23,730 nt of DNA, taken from positions 1 through 23,730 of the forward strand of contig JBMLOR010000043.1 of NCBI GenBank assembly GCA_049242865.1, written 5' to 3'. The DNA is from CAIVPM01 sp049242865 (GTDB lineage Bacteria > Bacteroidota > Bacteroidia > Chitinophagales > Chitinophagaceae). A program made the translations under genes and the position numbers. Of this stretch, positions 16,274 to 23,730 are shown in pieces (the first letter of the stretch is position 1; each line of letters begins with the position of its first letter). A model generated the notes under the pieces. That model made no database searches. It was not told the origin of the DNA and saw only the letters and a program-made list of their open reading frames with translations.

Positions 16274-17017
16274 TTAAATGGCTTTTGCCTCTTCGTGTAA
16301 TAATCTTACCAATTCATCCACATTATCAGCATCAACTAATTTTACACCAGCTTTTGCAGGCGGTAATTCAAAGCTTTCAATGCTTGTTAAAGCTTCTATG
16401 TTTGCAGGTTCAACTACTTTTAATGGTTTAGAACGTGCAGCCATTATACCTCTCATATTAGGAATTCTTTGCTCGGCTACACCTTTTTGGCAGCTTACTA
16501 CTAATGGAAGTGCAACTTCATTAACTTCTTCACCACCTTCAATTTCTCGTGTTACTGTTGCAATATTGCCATCTAATTCAAATTTTGTTGCAAGTGAAAT
16601 GTATGGAGCATCTAATAACTCAGCAACCATTCCACCAATGCTACTTCCATTATAATCAATAGTTTCTTTACCTGTAAACACTAGGTCGTAATTACCATCT
16701 TTTGCAATTTGTGCAATTTGAGAAGCAATATAAAAACTATCAGCGTTATCTGCATTTACTCTAATAGCCTCATCACCACCTAAAGCCAAAGCCTTACGAA
16801 TAATTGGTTCTGCATCGGCTAAGCCAACTGTAACTAAATGAATTAAAGTAGATGCATCTTTTTCTTTAAGCTCAATAGCTCTTACTAATGAATACCATTC
16901 ATCATATGGATTAATAATGAATTGAACACCAGCATCATCAAACTTAGTATTGCCATCTTTAAATGCAATCTTAGAAGTTGTGTCTGGAGATTTGCTTACA
17001 CACACTAAAATTTTCAT
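16274..17017 (-). CDS. etfB: Electron transfer flavoprotein subunit beta
   Basis: AMP-binding small subunit of ETF, partner of the adjacent alpha subunit. From the ATG at 17017 it is 247 aa, starting MKILVCVSKSPDTTSKI; a TTG six bases upstream would only add two residues. Family motifs include the region AEPIIRKALALGGDEAIRV, the nucleotide-binding FTGKETIDYNGSSIGGMVAE and the C-terminal LPLVVSCQKGVAEQRIPNMR followed by GIMAARSKPL. It is first in the etfB-etfA operon. A consensus -7 box lies upstream and a perfect inverted repeat covers the probable transcription start, pointing to regulated expression. Confidence 0.96.
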   Translation of the reverse strand: MKILVCVSKSPDTTSKIAFKDGNTKFDDAGVQFIINPYDEWYSLVRAIELKEKDASTLIHLVTVGLADAEPIIRKALALGGDEAIRVNADNADSFYIASQIAQIAKDGNYDLVFTGKETIDYNGSSIGGMVAELLDAPYISLATKFELDGNIATVTREIEGGEEVNEVALPLVVSCQKGVAEQRIPNMRGIMAARSKPLKVVEPANIEALTSIESFELPPAKAGVKLVDADNVDELVRLLHEEAKAI

Positions 17018-17030
17018 ATACAAAAATTTA

Positions 17031-17056
17031 AAAATAGTTGTTTATGCAACTATTTT
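17031..17056. promoter_or_regulatory. Candidate operator palindrome at the etfB transcription start
   Basis: AAAATAGTTG and CAACTATTTT form a perfect 10-bp inverted repeat around TTTATG. It ends two bases downstream of the -7 box at 17058-17065, so it covers the expected start site. It could be a repressor site or a 5' stem-loop in the mRNA; no T-run suggests termination. Confidence 0.5.
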
Positions 17057-17057
17057 G

Positions 17058-17065
17058 CAAATATA
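17058..17065 (-). promoter_or_regulatory. etfBA promoter -7 box
   Basis: On the minus strand TATATTTG matches TAnnTTTG exactly. TTTC 19 bases upstream (17088-17085) differs by one base from the -33 TTTG. The etfB ATG is 40 bases downstream. Confidence 0.6.
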
Positions 17066-17224
17066 GAAGCGAAATTTATTTTAGGAAATATTTTTGCTTT
17101 TTTACATAAAATTTAACTTCAATCTAAAAAAACAATCAACAAAACAACAAAAGCATGTAATATTTGTTTCGATAATTAAGATACAAACCACTGAATTTTT
17201 AAAATCTAAAGCAAACAATATTAA

Positions 17225-17788
17225 ATGGCATTTAAAATTTATACTAAAACTGGCGATAAGGGCAAAACTAGTTTGATTGGTGGTACTAAGGTGCCAAAAA
17301 GTAATATCAGAATTGAAAGCTATGGCACAATTGATGAACTAAACAGCTACATTGGATTGGTTAACGATTATATTACAGACCCCACAACAAATACAACTTT
17401 AAAAGAAATTCAGGATAGATTGTTTACCATTGGTAGCTCATTAGCTTGTGACCCTGATAAAGAACCTTTAATGAAAATGCCTGACCTTTTAGAATCTGAC
17501 GTTGAATTTTTGGAACAAGAAATTGATAGAATGAATGAAAGCTTAGCACCAATGAAATTTTTTATAATTCCTGGCGGTGATGTGGCAATTTCAACTGCAC
17601 ATGTTGCAAGATGTATATGCCGAAGAGGTGAAAGAACTTGTGTACAAATGCATGAAGAAGGTTTGTTTATTGATGGCTTAGTAATAAAGTATATTAATAG
17701 ATTAAGTGACTATTTATTTGTTTTGGCCAGATACATTGGATATTTAAAAAATGTACCAGAAATACCTTGGAAACCAAGAGTGAAATAA
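17225..17788 (+). CDS. PduO-type ATP:cob(I)alamin adenosyltransferase
   Basis: Transfers the adenosyl group of ATP to reduced cobalamin to make coenzyme B12. The 187-aa length is typical of the PduO/MMAB family. The ATP-binding N-terminus is YTKTGDKGKTSLIGG (6-20), followed by YGTIDELNSYIG (33-44). The conserved catalytic helix is ARCICRRGERTCV (128-140), with R129, R133, R134, E136 and R137, and the last motif is YINRLSDYLFVLAR (156-169) with N158, R159 and D162. All key residues are present, so it should be active. No B12 riboswitch is visible in the 207-base gap upstream, and no B12-dependent enzyme is in the window. It is divergent from etfB and ends at a shared terminator. Confidence 0.93.
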   Translation: MAFKIYTKTGDKGKTSLIGGTKVPKSNIRIESYGTIDELNSYIGLVNDYITDPTTNTTLKEIQDRLFTIGSSLACDPDKEPLMKMPDLLESDVEFLEQEIDRMNESLAPMKFFIIPGGDVAISTAHVARCICRRGERTCVQMHEEGLFIDGLVIKYINRLSDYLFVLARYIGYLKNVPEIPWKPRVK

Positions 17789-17803
17789 GTTTTTTGTAGT
17801 ATA

Positions 17804-17842
17804 AATAATACAGCCTCTATTTTTTGTAGAGGCTGTATTATT
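17804..17842. terminator. Bidirectional terminator hairpin
   Basis: A perfect 16-bp stem (AATAATACAGCCTCTA at 17804-17819 with its complement at 17827-17842) has loop TTTTTTG. It lies between two converging genes. T-runs after it are weak on both strands, so efficiency is uncertain. Confidence 0.75.
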
Positions 17843-17859
17843 ATATAAATTTAGCTTTA

Positions 17860-18204
17860 TTACTTTATTACTTGAAATTTCCCACTATCAATTACCTTAC
17901 CTGTTCTATCAACAAGTTTATATAGGTAAAGCCCACGATAAAATGTTTCTAAACTTAGGTTTATTTTATTGTTTTCTATCTTTAGTTCAATTACCTGTTT
18001 GCCTACAAAATTAAAAATAATCAACCTTGTATTTTTATCTTGAATCCTTGTAAACTCAAAATTTATATTGTTGTTCGCAGGATTTGGATAACATTTTAAT
18101 GCTTTTAAGCTACCATCTCCCAAAACCATATAACTAGCCTTTATTGGCATTACAGTTACTGTAATGAAAAATAATAGTAAAAATATTTTGTAAAAAATCT
18201 TCAT
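17860..18204 (-). CDS. Small protein consisting almost only of a T9SS type A sorting domain
   Basis: 114 aa. Residues 1-23 are a hydrophobic signal peptide (MKIFYKIFLLLFFITVTVMP, then IKA), about a dozen residues follow, and from about 37 the whole protein is a T9SS C-terminal domain: CYPNPANNNINFEF (38-51), IIFNFVGKQVIEL (62-74), FYRGLYLYKLVDRTGKVIDS (88-107) and final KFQVIK. There is no room for a cargo domain. It lies downstream of the PorE-like and PorP/SprF-like genes on the same strand, but a strong terminator separates them, so it probably has its own promoter (TATTTTTA, one mismatch to the -7 consensus, about 25 bases before the ATG). It could be a genuine mini-protein with a structural or signalling role, or the remnant of a longer cargo gene. 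Confidence 0.75.
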   Translation of the reverse strand: MKIFYKIFLLLFFITVTVMPIKASYMVLGDGSLKALKCYPNPANNNINFEFTRIQDKNTRLIIFNFVGKQVIELKIENNKINLSLETFYRGLYLYKLVDRTGKVIDSGKFQVIK

Positions 18205-18271
18205 TAAAATTTAAATAACGTTGTAAAAATAGGCTTTATTGTAATTCATTTTATAATGGAATAAAAAACAT

Positions 18272-18308
18272 AAAAAAAGTCTTGCTTTTTACAGCAAGAC
18301 TTTTTTTT
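18272..18308 (-). terminator. Terminator after the PorE-like gene
   Basis: Stem GTCTTGCT (18279-18286) with AGCAAGAC (18293-18300) is flanked by long A and T runs that extend the pairing. It reads well on the minus strand, 15 bases beyond the stop of the OmpA-family gene. Confidence 0.85.
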
Positions 18309-18322
18309 ATTTTAAGAAAATT

Positions 18323-20347
18323 TTATAACCCTGATATTCTAAATTCTAATCTTCGATTTGTTTTTCGAGCTGCTTCATTATCAGTTCCATCTTCATTTAC
18401 TTCTTTTTCAATTGGGCAACATTTGCCATAGGCTTTTGTACTTAATCTTTTTGCATCGATACCATAATTTTTTACAAGGTAATCTTTACCTGCTTTTGCA
18501 CGTTTGCCACTTAATTTTAAATTGTATTTTTCACTTCCTTTTTCATCGGTGTAGCCACCAATTTCAACGGTTAAATTTGGTTCTCTTTTCAATAAAGCAG
18601 CTAGGCTATCTAAACTTGGTTTGTATTCATCTTCAATTTCAAATTTATCAAACTCAAAACGAACAATTAATGGTTTTGCTGGTGGTGGAGTATCAATAAT
18701 AACAGGCTTTTCTATGGCCTCTAATTTCCAATCATCCAAAATTTGTACATCAGCATTAAAGTCTTTTAAATTTCCAGCATCAGTAAATGATTTATAGTCT
18801 TCTTTACTTGCTTTAGCTTGATAGGTGTTGTATGGATCTGTTTCGTAAATAAACTTACCATCAGCATCGGTTAAACTGCTTCCTATTGACTTACCATTTT
18901 CGTTAACAATATTTACAGAAACTCCATTTAGTGGTTGTAAAGTTTTACTGTCTACAACTTTTCCTCCAATAAATTTTTTAATTATTTTACTAGCACTATA
19001 CATTTCTAAACAAACACTTTCTCTATCGCTGCTCATGTAAAAGTTTTTCAATAAATATTTATCATCGTTGCTGTAAAAATAAATATCATCTTTTTCGGTA
19101 TTTATAGGATAGCCAATATTTGTAGGGGCAGTAAAGCTTTCGCCAATTAATCCTTTGGCTGTAAACAAATCAAATCCACCCATTCCTATTCGACCTTTAC
19201 TAGCAAAAACCAATTGCATACTTGGCACATGATAAAAAGGGGCTTCTTCATCTTCTTTACTATTAACAGAAGCACCAAAGTTTGAAGGTTTTGACAAGTT
19301 TCCATTGTTATCTATTGCAGAATACCATAAATCAAATTTTCCAAAACCACCTGGCATATTACTTGCAAATAATAAATATTTTCCGTCTTTTGAAACGTTT
19401 GGTTGTTTAGAAATGTAACCCTCAACATTAATATCATTGCTTAATTTTTCGGGCTCGCTCCAAACTCCATTTAAGTTTTTAGTACTCTTATAAATACCAT
19501 ATATGTATTTACCATTTTCTTTTTTTCTTCTTGTAAAAAAGATGGTATTTCCATTTGGTGTAAAGCAGGCTGTACCTTGGTCTCCACTTTCAAAAGTTGG
19601 TAAATTTAAACGTAAGGTTTCATTTTCGTTACTTATATAAATATTATTTAAATAAGGAGCGTTTTTAACCTTAGCTTCATTTGTATCTTTACTAGTTGAT
19701 GTAAAATATAAAATTCCATTTTGCACAAATGGTGCATAAGAGCCACATTGGCTTTGATTTACATTGATAGCAGTTTTAGAAATTTTAAACAAATCTTTTT
19801 CTTTTCCTGCTTTTTGTGCTATCAAAAATTTTAAATTAGCTAGTTCAGCTTTTGCTTGTTGGCTATACTCATCGTCTGTTGTATGAGTACTCAAAAAACT
19901 TGTAAAAGTTGCTTCGGCATCATTGTATTTTGCATTTGCTCTTTGGCAAACGCCCAAATTGTATTCACTCAGTGGATAATTAGCTTTATCGCTAGCTGCT
20001 ACTTGGCTATACCAATTTTCTGCATTTTTATAATCATTTACACTTTTATAGCCCTCTGCTATTCTATGCATAATTTCAGAGATACTTACACCTTTGGCAG
20101 GTTTGGCAACTGTTGTAGTTTTTTTCTTAATGTCAGATTGCTTTACAGCATAAGGATTATATAAAGTAGTAGTGTCTTTTGATTTTTTATTATTTAGATA
20201 TTTTTCGTAATAAATAGCGGCAGAATAATAATCGCCTTGGGCATAAAATCTATCAGCGTTTCTTTTAAAGTCTGTTACAAACTGAGCTGACGCAGTTTGC
20301 TGCATTAGTAAAAATATTACAATATATAAAATCTTAAATTTATTCAT
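18323..20347 (-). CDS. PorE-like OmpA-family protein (TPR, propeller, regulatory-like domain, OmpA)
   Basis: 674-aa periplasmic, peptidoglycan-binding protein with the domain order of Porphyromonas gingivalis PorE. Signal peptide 1-22 (MNKFKILYIVIFLLMQQTAS, then AQ). TPR repeats at about 22-175 (NADRFYAQGDYYSAAIYYEK, NAENWYSQVA, YPLSEYNLGVCQ). A PD40-type beta-propeller at about 195-445 (GILYFTSTS, GNTIFFTRRK, SKDGKYLLFASNMPGGFGKF, GGFDLFTA). A carboxypeptidase-regulatory-like domain at about 465-530 (GGKVVDSKTLQPLNGVSV). OmpA C-terminal domain from 561 (RFEFDKFEIEDEYKPSLDSL) with the peptidoglycan-binding pair D601 and R616 (GYTDEKGSEKYNLKLSGKRA). It starts 42 bases after the PorP/SprF-like gene and is co-transcribed with it. 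PorE is known to anchor T9SS parts to peptidoglycan; such pairs occur in several copies per genome, so this may be a paralogue and not the core component. Confidence 0.88.
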   Translation of the reverse strand: MNKFKILYIVIFLLMQQTASAQFVTDFKRNADRFYAQGDYYSAAIYYEKYLNNKKSKDTTTLYNPYAVKQSDIKKKTTTVAKPAKGVSISEIMHRIAEGYKSVNDYKNAENWYSQVAASDKANYPLSEYNLGVCQRANAKYNDAEATFTSFLSTHTTDDEYSQQAKAELANLKFLIAQKAGKEKDLFKISKTAINVNQSQCGSYAPFVQNGILYFTSTSKDTNEAKVKNAPYLNNIYISNENETLRLNLPTFESGDQGTACFTPNGNTIFFTRRKKENGKYIYGIYKSTKNLNGVWSEPEKLSNDINVEGYISKQPNVSKDGKYLLFASNMPGGFGKFDLWYSAIDNNGNLSKPSNFGASVNSKEDEEAPFYHVPSMQLVFASKGRIGMGGFDLFTAKGLIGESFTAPTNIGYPINTEKDDIYFYSNDDKYLLKNFYMSSDRESVCLEMYSASKIIKKFIGGKVVDSKTLQPLNGVSVNIVNENGKSIGSSLTDADGKFIYETDPYNTYQAKASKEDYKSFTDAGNLKDFNADVQILDDWKLEAIEKPVIIDTPPPAKPLIVRFEFDKFEIEDEYKPSLDSLAALLKREPNLTVEIGGYTDEKGSEKYNLKLSGKRAKAGKDYLVKNYGIDAKRLSTKAYGKCCPIEKEVNEDGTDNEAARKTNRRLEFRISGL

Positions 20348-20389
20348 TTTATTGGGTATATGCAGTATTAAAAAAGTAGTTTTGGAAGT

Positions 20390-21397
20390 TTATAAACGCG
20401 GACAAATAAAATTTTGTGTGTCGTAATTTTTCTTTTTTCTTCCTGTAAACGATACAGAAAGTTCAAAGCTATTTACACCATTTACAGCCCTGCCCAAGTC
20501 ACTAATATTAGCATCATAACTAAATCCTACTACAAAATCTTTGTGGTTAAAACCAATAAAAGGAACAAAGGCATCATTTATACGATAGTTAGCCCCACAT
20601 AAAAAATCAAAAACATCACTTCCTCTTATTTGTGCATAAGCACCAAACATAGTTTCTCTTGCCTGCCCTTGCATTAGATATAAAAAATTTGGGGTAAGGC
20701 TAACTGTTTCACTAACTCTTAATTTCAAGCCACCATGAAAAGTGTATCTGCTAGGCATTTTTTGTTTAACAGGACCATCTGTAAATGGATCTAAAGGTTG
20801 AGTTAAGTGTGCAACAGAAAATCCTAGAAAAACATTTGCTTTTTTGTTTGGTGTACCATCAAAATATAAAGCACCGGCACCCATATCAAATACAGTACTT
20901 TGAGGTGTTTGAATGAAATCGCCTGTAGGATTTGCAACTGAAAAGCCACTTACAGGATTCCATTGGTCGCCAAATGTAAATTTACTTCTGTCAAACCTTC
21001 TATTGATAACCCCTGCGTTAATACCCACACTAATTCTATGAGTTCCATCTTTCCCAAATTTAATTCCTGTGTAAGCAGCACTTGCATATGGCGTTAAATA
21101 TTTGTAACCACCATTTGCAGCAGTTTGCTGAAAAAGTCCAACACCAAGATTAAAATCTTTTTGTGTTGCATACTCTGCTGCTACACCAATTGTACTAAAC
21201 CCACCACTGAAATTTTGCCATTGACTTCGATAAACTCCAGCAACTCTATAATCACCATCCATAACTCCTGTTAGAGCAGGATTTAACCATTGTGGGTATA
21301 CATAATACTGTGAAAAATGAGGATCAACTTGTGCATTTGAATGCTTAACGCTAAAAAAACAGCACAATAACAATAATAAATAGTTAGTTTTTTTCAT
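20390..21397 (-). CDS. PorP/SprF-family type IX secretion outer-membrane protein
   Basis: 335-aa outer-membrane beta-barrel. Signal peptide 1-23 (MKKTNYLLLLLCCFFSVKHS, then NAQ). The mature start VDPHFSQYYVYPQWLNPALTG is the hallmark of the family, followed by YRSQWQNFSGG, GVGLFQQTAANGGY, GKDGTHRISVGINAGV, SVAHLTQP and a C-terminal series of barrel strands (VFDFLCGANYRINDAFVPFI, FVVGFSYD, SFELSVSF). Family members act in T9SS, and SprF in Flavobacterium johnsoniae is needed for secretion of the SprB adhesin. It is first in an operon with the PorE-like gene. Many paralogues exist per genome, so this one is not necessarily the core PorP. Confidence 0.9.
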   Translation of the reverse strand: MKKTNYLLLLLCCFFSVKHSNAQVDPHFSQYYVYPQWLNPALTGVMDGDYRVAGVYRSQWQNFSGGFSTIGVAAEYATQKDFNLGVGLFQQTAANGGYKYLTPYASAAYTGIKFGKDGTHRISVGINAGVINRRFDRSKFTFGDQWNPVSGFSVANPTGDFIQTPQSTVFDMGAGALYFDGTPNKKANVFLGFSVAHLTQPLDPFTDGPVKQKMPSRYTFHGGLKLRVSETVSLTPNFLYLMQGQARETMFGAYAQIRGSDVFDFLCGANYRINDAFVPFIGFNHKDFVVGFSYDANISDLGRAVNGVNSFELSVSFTGRKKKNYDTQNFICPRL

Positions 21398-21402
21398 CTC
21401 GG

Positions 21403-21433
21403 TAAATGTAAGTTTCCGAATTTAAATTTCAAA
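21403..21433 (-). promoter_or_regulatory. Possible promoter of the PorP/PorE-like operon
   Basis: On the minus strand TTTG (21433-21430), 19 bases and TACATTTA (21410-21403) match the -33/-7 pattern with one mismatch in the -7 box. The ATG is only five bases beyond the box, so the mRNA would have almost no leader, which lowers confidence. Confidence 0.3.
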
Positions 21434-21506
21434 AAAAATGTTAAAATCATGCAAATACATTAAAAATAATTGACAAAAAACAAGGCTGTTCATAATGGCG
21501 TAAACC

Positions 21507-21514
21507 TATTTTTG
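21507..21514 (+). promoter_or_regulatory. -7 promoter box of the M28 peptidase operon
   Basis: TATTTTTG matches TAnnTTTG exactly and lies 14 bases before the ATG at 21529. This supports that start over the GTG at 21523, which would lie almost at the transcription start. Confidence 0.55.
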
Positions 21515-21528
21515 CTAAAAATGTGATT

Positions 21529-23190
21529 ATGTACAAATACCTGTTACTACTTTTAATTGTACCCCAAATTTTATTGTCGCAAAGTAAACGAAAGCTTAAA
21601 AAAATTAAGGCTTTACAGCTAATTGAAAAAGCTAAACAAAATGATTCTATTGTAAAAAACTTACAAACACATGTTACTTTTTTGGCAGATGATAAATTAT
21701 TGGGTAGAAGAACTGGAACCGAAGGCGAAAAATTAGCTATGGAATATTTAGTAAAGCAATACGAATCTATTGGATTACTAAAAACTAGTAACAGTTACAC
21801 TCAATCTTTTGAAGTTAACGATGGCAAAAATTATAGAAACGCTAATACCTATTTAAAAATTGATGATATAAACATTGACCAAAAAAACTTTTTTCCATTA
21901 CATTTTAGTGCCAATAAAAGCATAAAAAATTTGGTTTCAGTTTCCTTAAGAGAAAGTAATTCTATTTGGATAATTGATATAAAAGAAGCCGCTGAAGAAA
22001 ACAAAACAAATCCTCATTTTGATGTATTAAATTATCTCCTAAACCAATCAACAAAATACGAAAAAAATGGAGCTAATGGCATCATTTTCATCAACTCCTC
22101 ATCGAATCAAATAGAAATTCCTTTCGATAAAAAAACTAATATAAAATCATTAAATATCCCAGTTATATATCTTGAAAAAAATGTAGCATTAAATTTTGTA
22201 AAAGATGTAACAGCTAGTTTTAAAATTGAATTTAGCGTTGAATTGTTTGATGAAAAAAGGATAGCAAAAAATATAATTGGATTTATAGATAATAATGCTA
22301 CAAACACAATTATACTTGGAGCTCATTATGATCATCTTGGATTTGGTGAAGATAAAAATGCTTTAGATACAGCATTTGAAATTCACAATGGAGCTGATGA
22401 TAATGCAAGTGGAAGTGCTGCTTTAATTGAACTTGCTAGATTAATTAAAAACAAGCAAAATAAAAACTACAACTATTTATTTATACATTTTAGTGGTGAA
22501 GAGCTAGGTTTACTTGGTAGCAAATTTTGGTTAGATAATCCAACTATTAAGATACATCCTAACTGTATGATTAATATGGATATGATAGGTAGATACGATA
22601 CAACACACAAACTTACCATAGGTGGTTATGGAACTTCACCAACTTGGAGCACTATTTTACCCAATATTACAACTAGTTTAATCACTAAATTTGATAGTAC
22701 AGGAGGAGGACCAAGTGACCATGCAAGCTTTTATAGAAAAGATATTCCTGTTTTGTTTTTTTTCACAGGGAGTCACAGTGATTATCATAAAACTACCGAC
22801 GATGCCTCAAAAATAAATTATACAGATGAAGCCCTAATTGTTCAATATATTCTTGAAGTTATAGATTCTTTAAACACTAAACCAAAACTAAGTTTTTTAA
22901 AAACGGCCGAACCAAAAATGGGAAAAAGCAATAAATTTAGTGTGAGCCTTGGTGTAATTCCTGATTATGGCTTTAATGGAACTGGCGTTAGAATTGATGG
23001 AGTAAGTCCAAATAAATTAGCTGAAAAAATTGGACTACAAGCAGGTGACATATTACTACAACTTGGCGAACATACATTTACAGATGTGATGAGTTATATG
23101 ACTAGTTTAAGCAAATTTAAAAAAGGTGATGCCACTACTCTTAAAGTAAAACGAGGTAATAATGAATTAAGTTTTGATATTATTTTCTAA
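21529..23190 (+). CDS. Secreted M28-family zinc metallopeptidase with PDZ domain
   Basis: Exported two-zinc aminopeptidase-type enzyme, 553 aa from the ATG at 21529. A short signal peptide (MYKYLLLLLIVPQILLSQ) is followed by a basic segment. Residues about 105-245 look like a protease-associated insert. The M28 catalytic core has all metal ligands: H266 (GAHYDHLG), D290 (NGADDNASG), catalytic E324 and ligand E325 (SGEELGLLGS), D351 (NMDMIGR) and H420 (SDYHKTTDD). From about 475 to the end is a PDZ domain (GVRIDGVSPNKLAEKIGLQA, GDILLQLG), probably for peptide or partner binding. Substrate specificity cannot be read from sequence. It probably acts in the periplasm, since no T9SS domain or lipobox is present. 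The next gene starts nine bases after its stop. Confidence 0.93.
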   Translation: MYKYLLLLLIVPQILLSQSKRKLKKIKALQLIEKAKQNDSIVKNLQTHVTFLADDKLLGRRTGTEGEKLAMEYLVKQYESIGLLKTSNSYTQSFEVNDGKNYRNANTYLKIDDINIDQKNFFPLHFSANKSIKNLVSVSLRESNSIWIIDIKEAAEENKTNPHFDVLNYLLNQSTKYEKNGANGIIFINSSSNQIEIPFDKKTNIKSLNIPVIYLEKNVALNFVKDVTASFKIEFSVELFDEKRIAKNIIGFIDNNATNTIILGAHYDHLGFGEDKNALDTAFEIHNGADDNASGSAALIELARLIKNKQNKNYNYLFIHFSGEELGLLGSKFWLDNPTIKIHPNCMINMDMIGRYDTTHKLTIGGYGTSPTWSTILPNITTSLITKFDSTGGGPSDHASFYRKDIPVLFFFTGSHSDYHKTTDDASKINYTDEALIVQYILEVIDSLNTKPKLSFLKTAEPKMGKSNKFSVSLGVIPDYGFNGTGVRIDGVSPNKLAEKIGLQAGDILLQLGEHTFTDVMSYMTSLSKFKKGDATTLKVKRGNNELSFDIIF

Positions 23191-23199
23191 ATTTTTTTC

Positions 23200-23634
23200 A
23201 TGAAACTTAAACTAAACATTGACGAACTTAACGAAGATTTTTTTGATGATACTAGGCTATTGGGCATAATTGCCCCACTTAAAAACTATCATTTTTGTTG
23301 GCATTTAAACAATAGTTTAGGAGTAAAATTTACCTTGAATAATGACTTAGAAATTCACTTAAGAAAAAAACGAAGAGACTACTTTTTTAATATCTACCAA
23401 TGGCAAGAACCTGAAAGTTTTTTGGTACATTACTTATATCATAATCACCACGATGGTGAATATTTATTGCCCGAATTTAAACACATTGATTTTTTGTGGC
23501 TCATGAAAGGTGATTTAGTTGAAAACGAAAAATGCCAATGGATAAAAAATGCCATAAAAAATATCCCTAGTGTACAATTGGTTGTTGAACTTACTAATGA
23601 GCAAATAAAGAATAAAGGAAATATGGTATTTTAA
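23200..23634 (+). CDS. IPExxxVDY family protein
   Basis: Small cytoplasmic protein (144 aa) of a Bacteroidota-restricted family of unknown function named for its motif, here LPEFKHIDFLWLM near residue 90. No signal peptide or membrane segment; it is rich in charged and aromatic residues (KLNIDELNEDFFDDTRLLGI, KKRRDYFFNIYQW). Starts nine bases after the peptidase stop and is probably co-transcribed with it. Confidence 0.8.
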   Translation: MKLKLNIDELNEDFFDDTRLLGIIAPLKNYHFCWHLNNSLGVKFTLNNDLEIHLRKKRRDYFFNIYQWQEPESFLVHYLYHNHHDGEYLLPEFKHIDFLWLMKGDLVENEKCQWIKNAIKNIPSVQLVVELTNEQIKNKGNMVF

Positions 23635-23715
23635 TTACCAACAACTAAAAAAAAATAACTATAAAATTAACCTAAATTATTTTTTAACTTATCTGATTTA
23701 TAAGTCATTATTTAA

Positions 23716-23730
23716 ATGAAAATTTGGCTA
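23716..23730 (+). CDS. Possible start of a following gene (cut by the window)
   Basis: An ATG followed by AAA ATT TGG CTA (MKIWL) runs off the window edge 81 bases after the previous stop. Five codons are too few to judge, and I recognise nothing. Confidence 0.2.

Noticed and set aside
17018..17224. Possible cobalamin riboswitch before the adenosyltransferase gene
   Set aside because: The 207-base region is AT-rich, shared with the divergent etfB promoter, and shows no B12-box-like conserved sequence or elaborate pairing.
21529..21555. The M28 peptidase and the sensor kinase both begin MYKYLLLLL
   Set aside because: The codons differ and the proteins are otherwise unrelated. Leu-rich signal peptides converge easily.
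1..23730. CRISPR arrays, insertion sequences, prophage genes, tRNA or rRNA genes
   Set aside because: None seen: no regularly spaced direct repeats, no transposase or integrase motifs, and no cloverleaf or rRNA sequence in any gap.

Overview
The window is about 23.7 kb of AT-rich DNA (low GC by eye; I did not calculate it) from a Bacteroidota bacterium, most likely a Chitinophagaceae/Chitinophagales or Sphingobacteriales relative. The evidence is type IX secretion (T9SS) C-terminal sorting domains, a PorP/SprF-family barrel, a TonB-dependent receptor paired with a DUF5689 surface lipoprotein, an IPExxxVDY-family protein, a TPR sensor kinase of HisKA_2 type, and promoter -7 boxes that fit the Bacteroidota consensus TAnnTTTG. 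I see no phage, IS element, CRISPR array, tRNA or rRNA. Most genes have recognisable relatives, so this looks like chromosomal core and lineage-specific DNA rather than an island.

Layout. (1) 3-2195 (+): catalase-peroxidase katG, missing its first dozen or so codons at the window edge, followed by a strong terminator. (2) 2313-7861 (+): a perfect inverted repeat, a TPR/coiled-coil sensor histidine kinase, an overlapping LuxR-type response regulator, a degenerate copy of the same inverted repeat, then a large secreted beta-propeller-like protein with a T9SS sorting domain. (3) 7862-8196: convergent intergenic region with two terminators. (4) 8197-12166 (-): TonB-dependent receptor followed by its DUF5689 lipoprotein partner. 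(5) 12251-15170 (-): coaE, rfaE2, rsmA and a D-2-hydroxyacid dehydrogenase; two copies of a near-palindromic 26-27 bp repeat sit in the gaps before rfaE2 and before rsmA. (6) 15284-17017 (-): etfB-etfA, with a palindrome at the probable transcription start. (7) 17225-17788 (+): PduO-type cobalamin adenosyltransferase. (8) 17860-21397 (-): a PorP/SprF-like protein, a PorE-like OmpA-family protein, and beyond a terminator a tiny protein that is little more than a signal peptide plus a T9SS sorting domain. (9) 21529-23634 (+): a secreted M28 metallopeptidase with a PDZ domain, and an IPExxxVDY protein.

How the genes fit together. Three groups concern the cell envelope: the kinase/regulator pair with a T9SS cargo, the receptor/lipoprotein uptake pair, and the PorP/PorE-like T9SS-associated pair with a stand-alone sorting domain. 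The rest is housekeeping: peroxide defence, CoA synthesis, ADP-heptose for lipopolysaccharide, rRNA dimethylation, electron transfer from acyl-CoA dehydrogenases, and B12 activation. The observations most worth following up are the shared candidate operator around the two-component pair, the cargo-less T9SS domain beside the PorP/PorE-like genes, and the intercistronic repeats. I found no wholly new system that I can defend from sequence alone. Five starts are placed downstream of the longest possible ORF, because the extensions use GTG or TTG and run into repeats or non-conserved sequence (2365, 13932, 14520, 17017, 21529).
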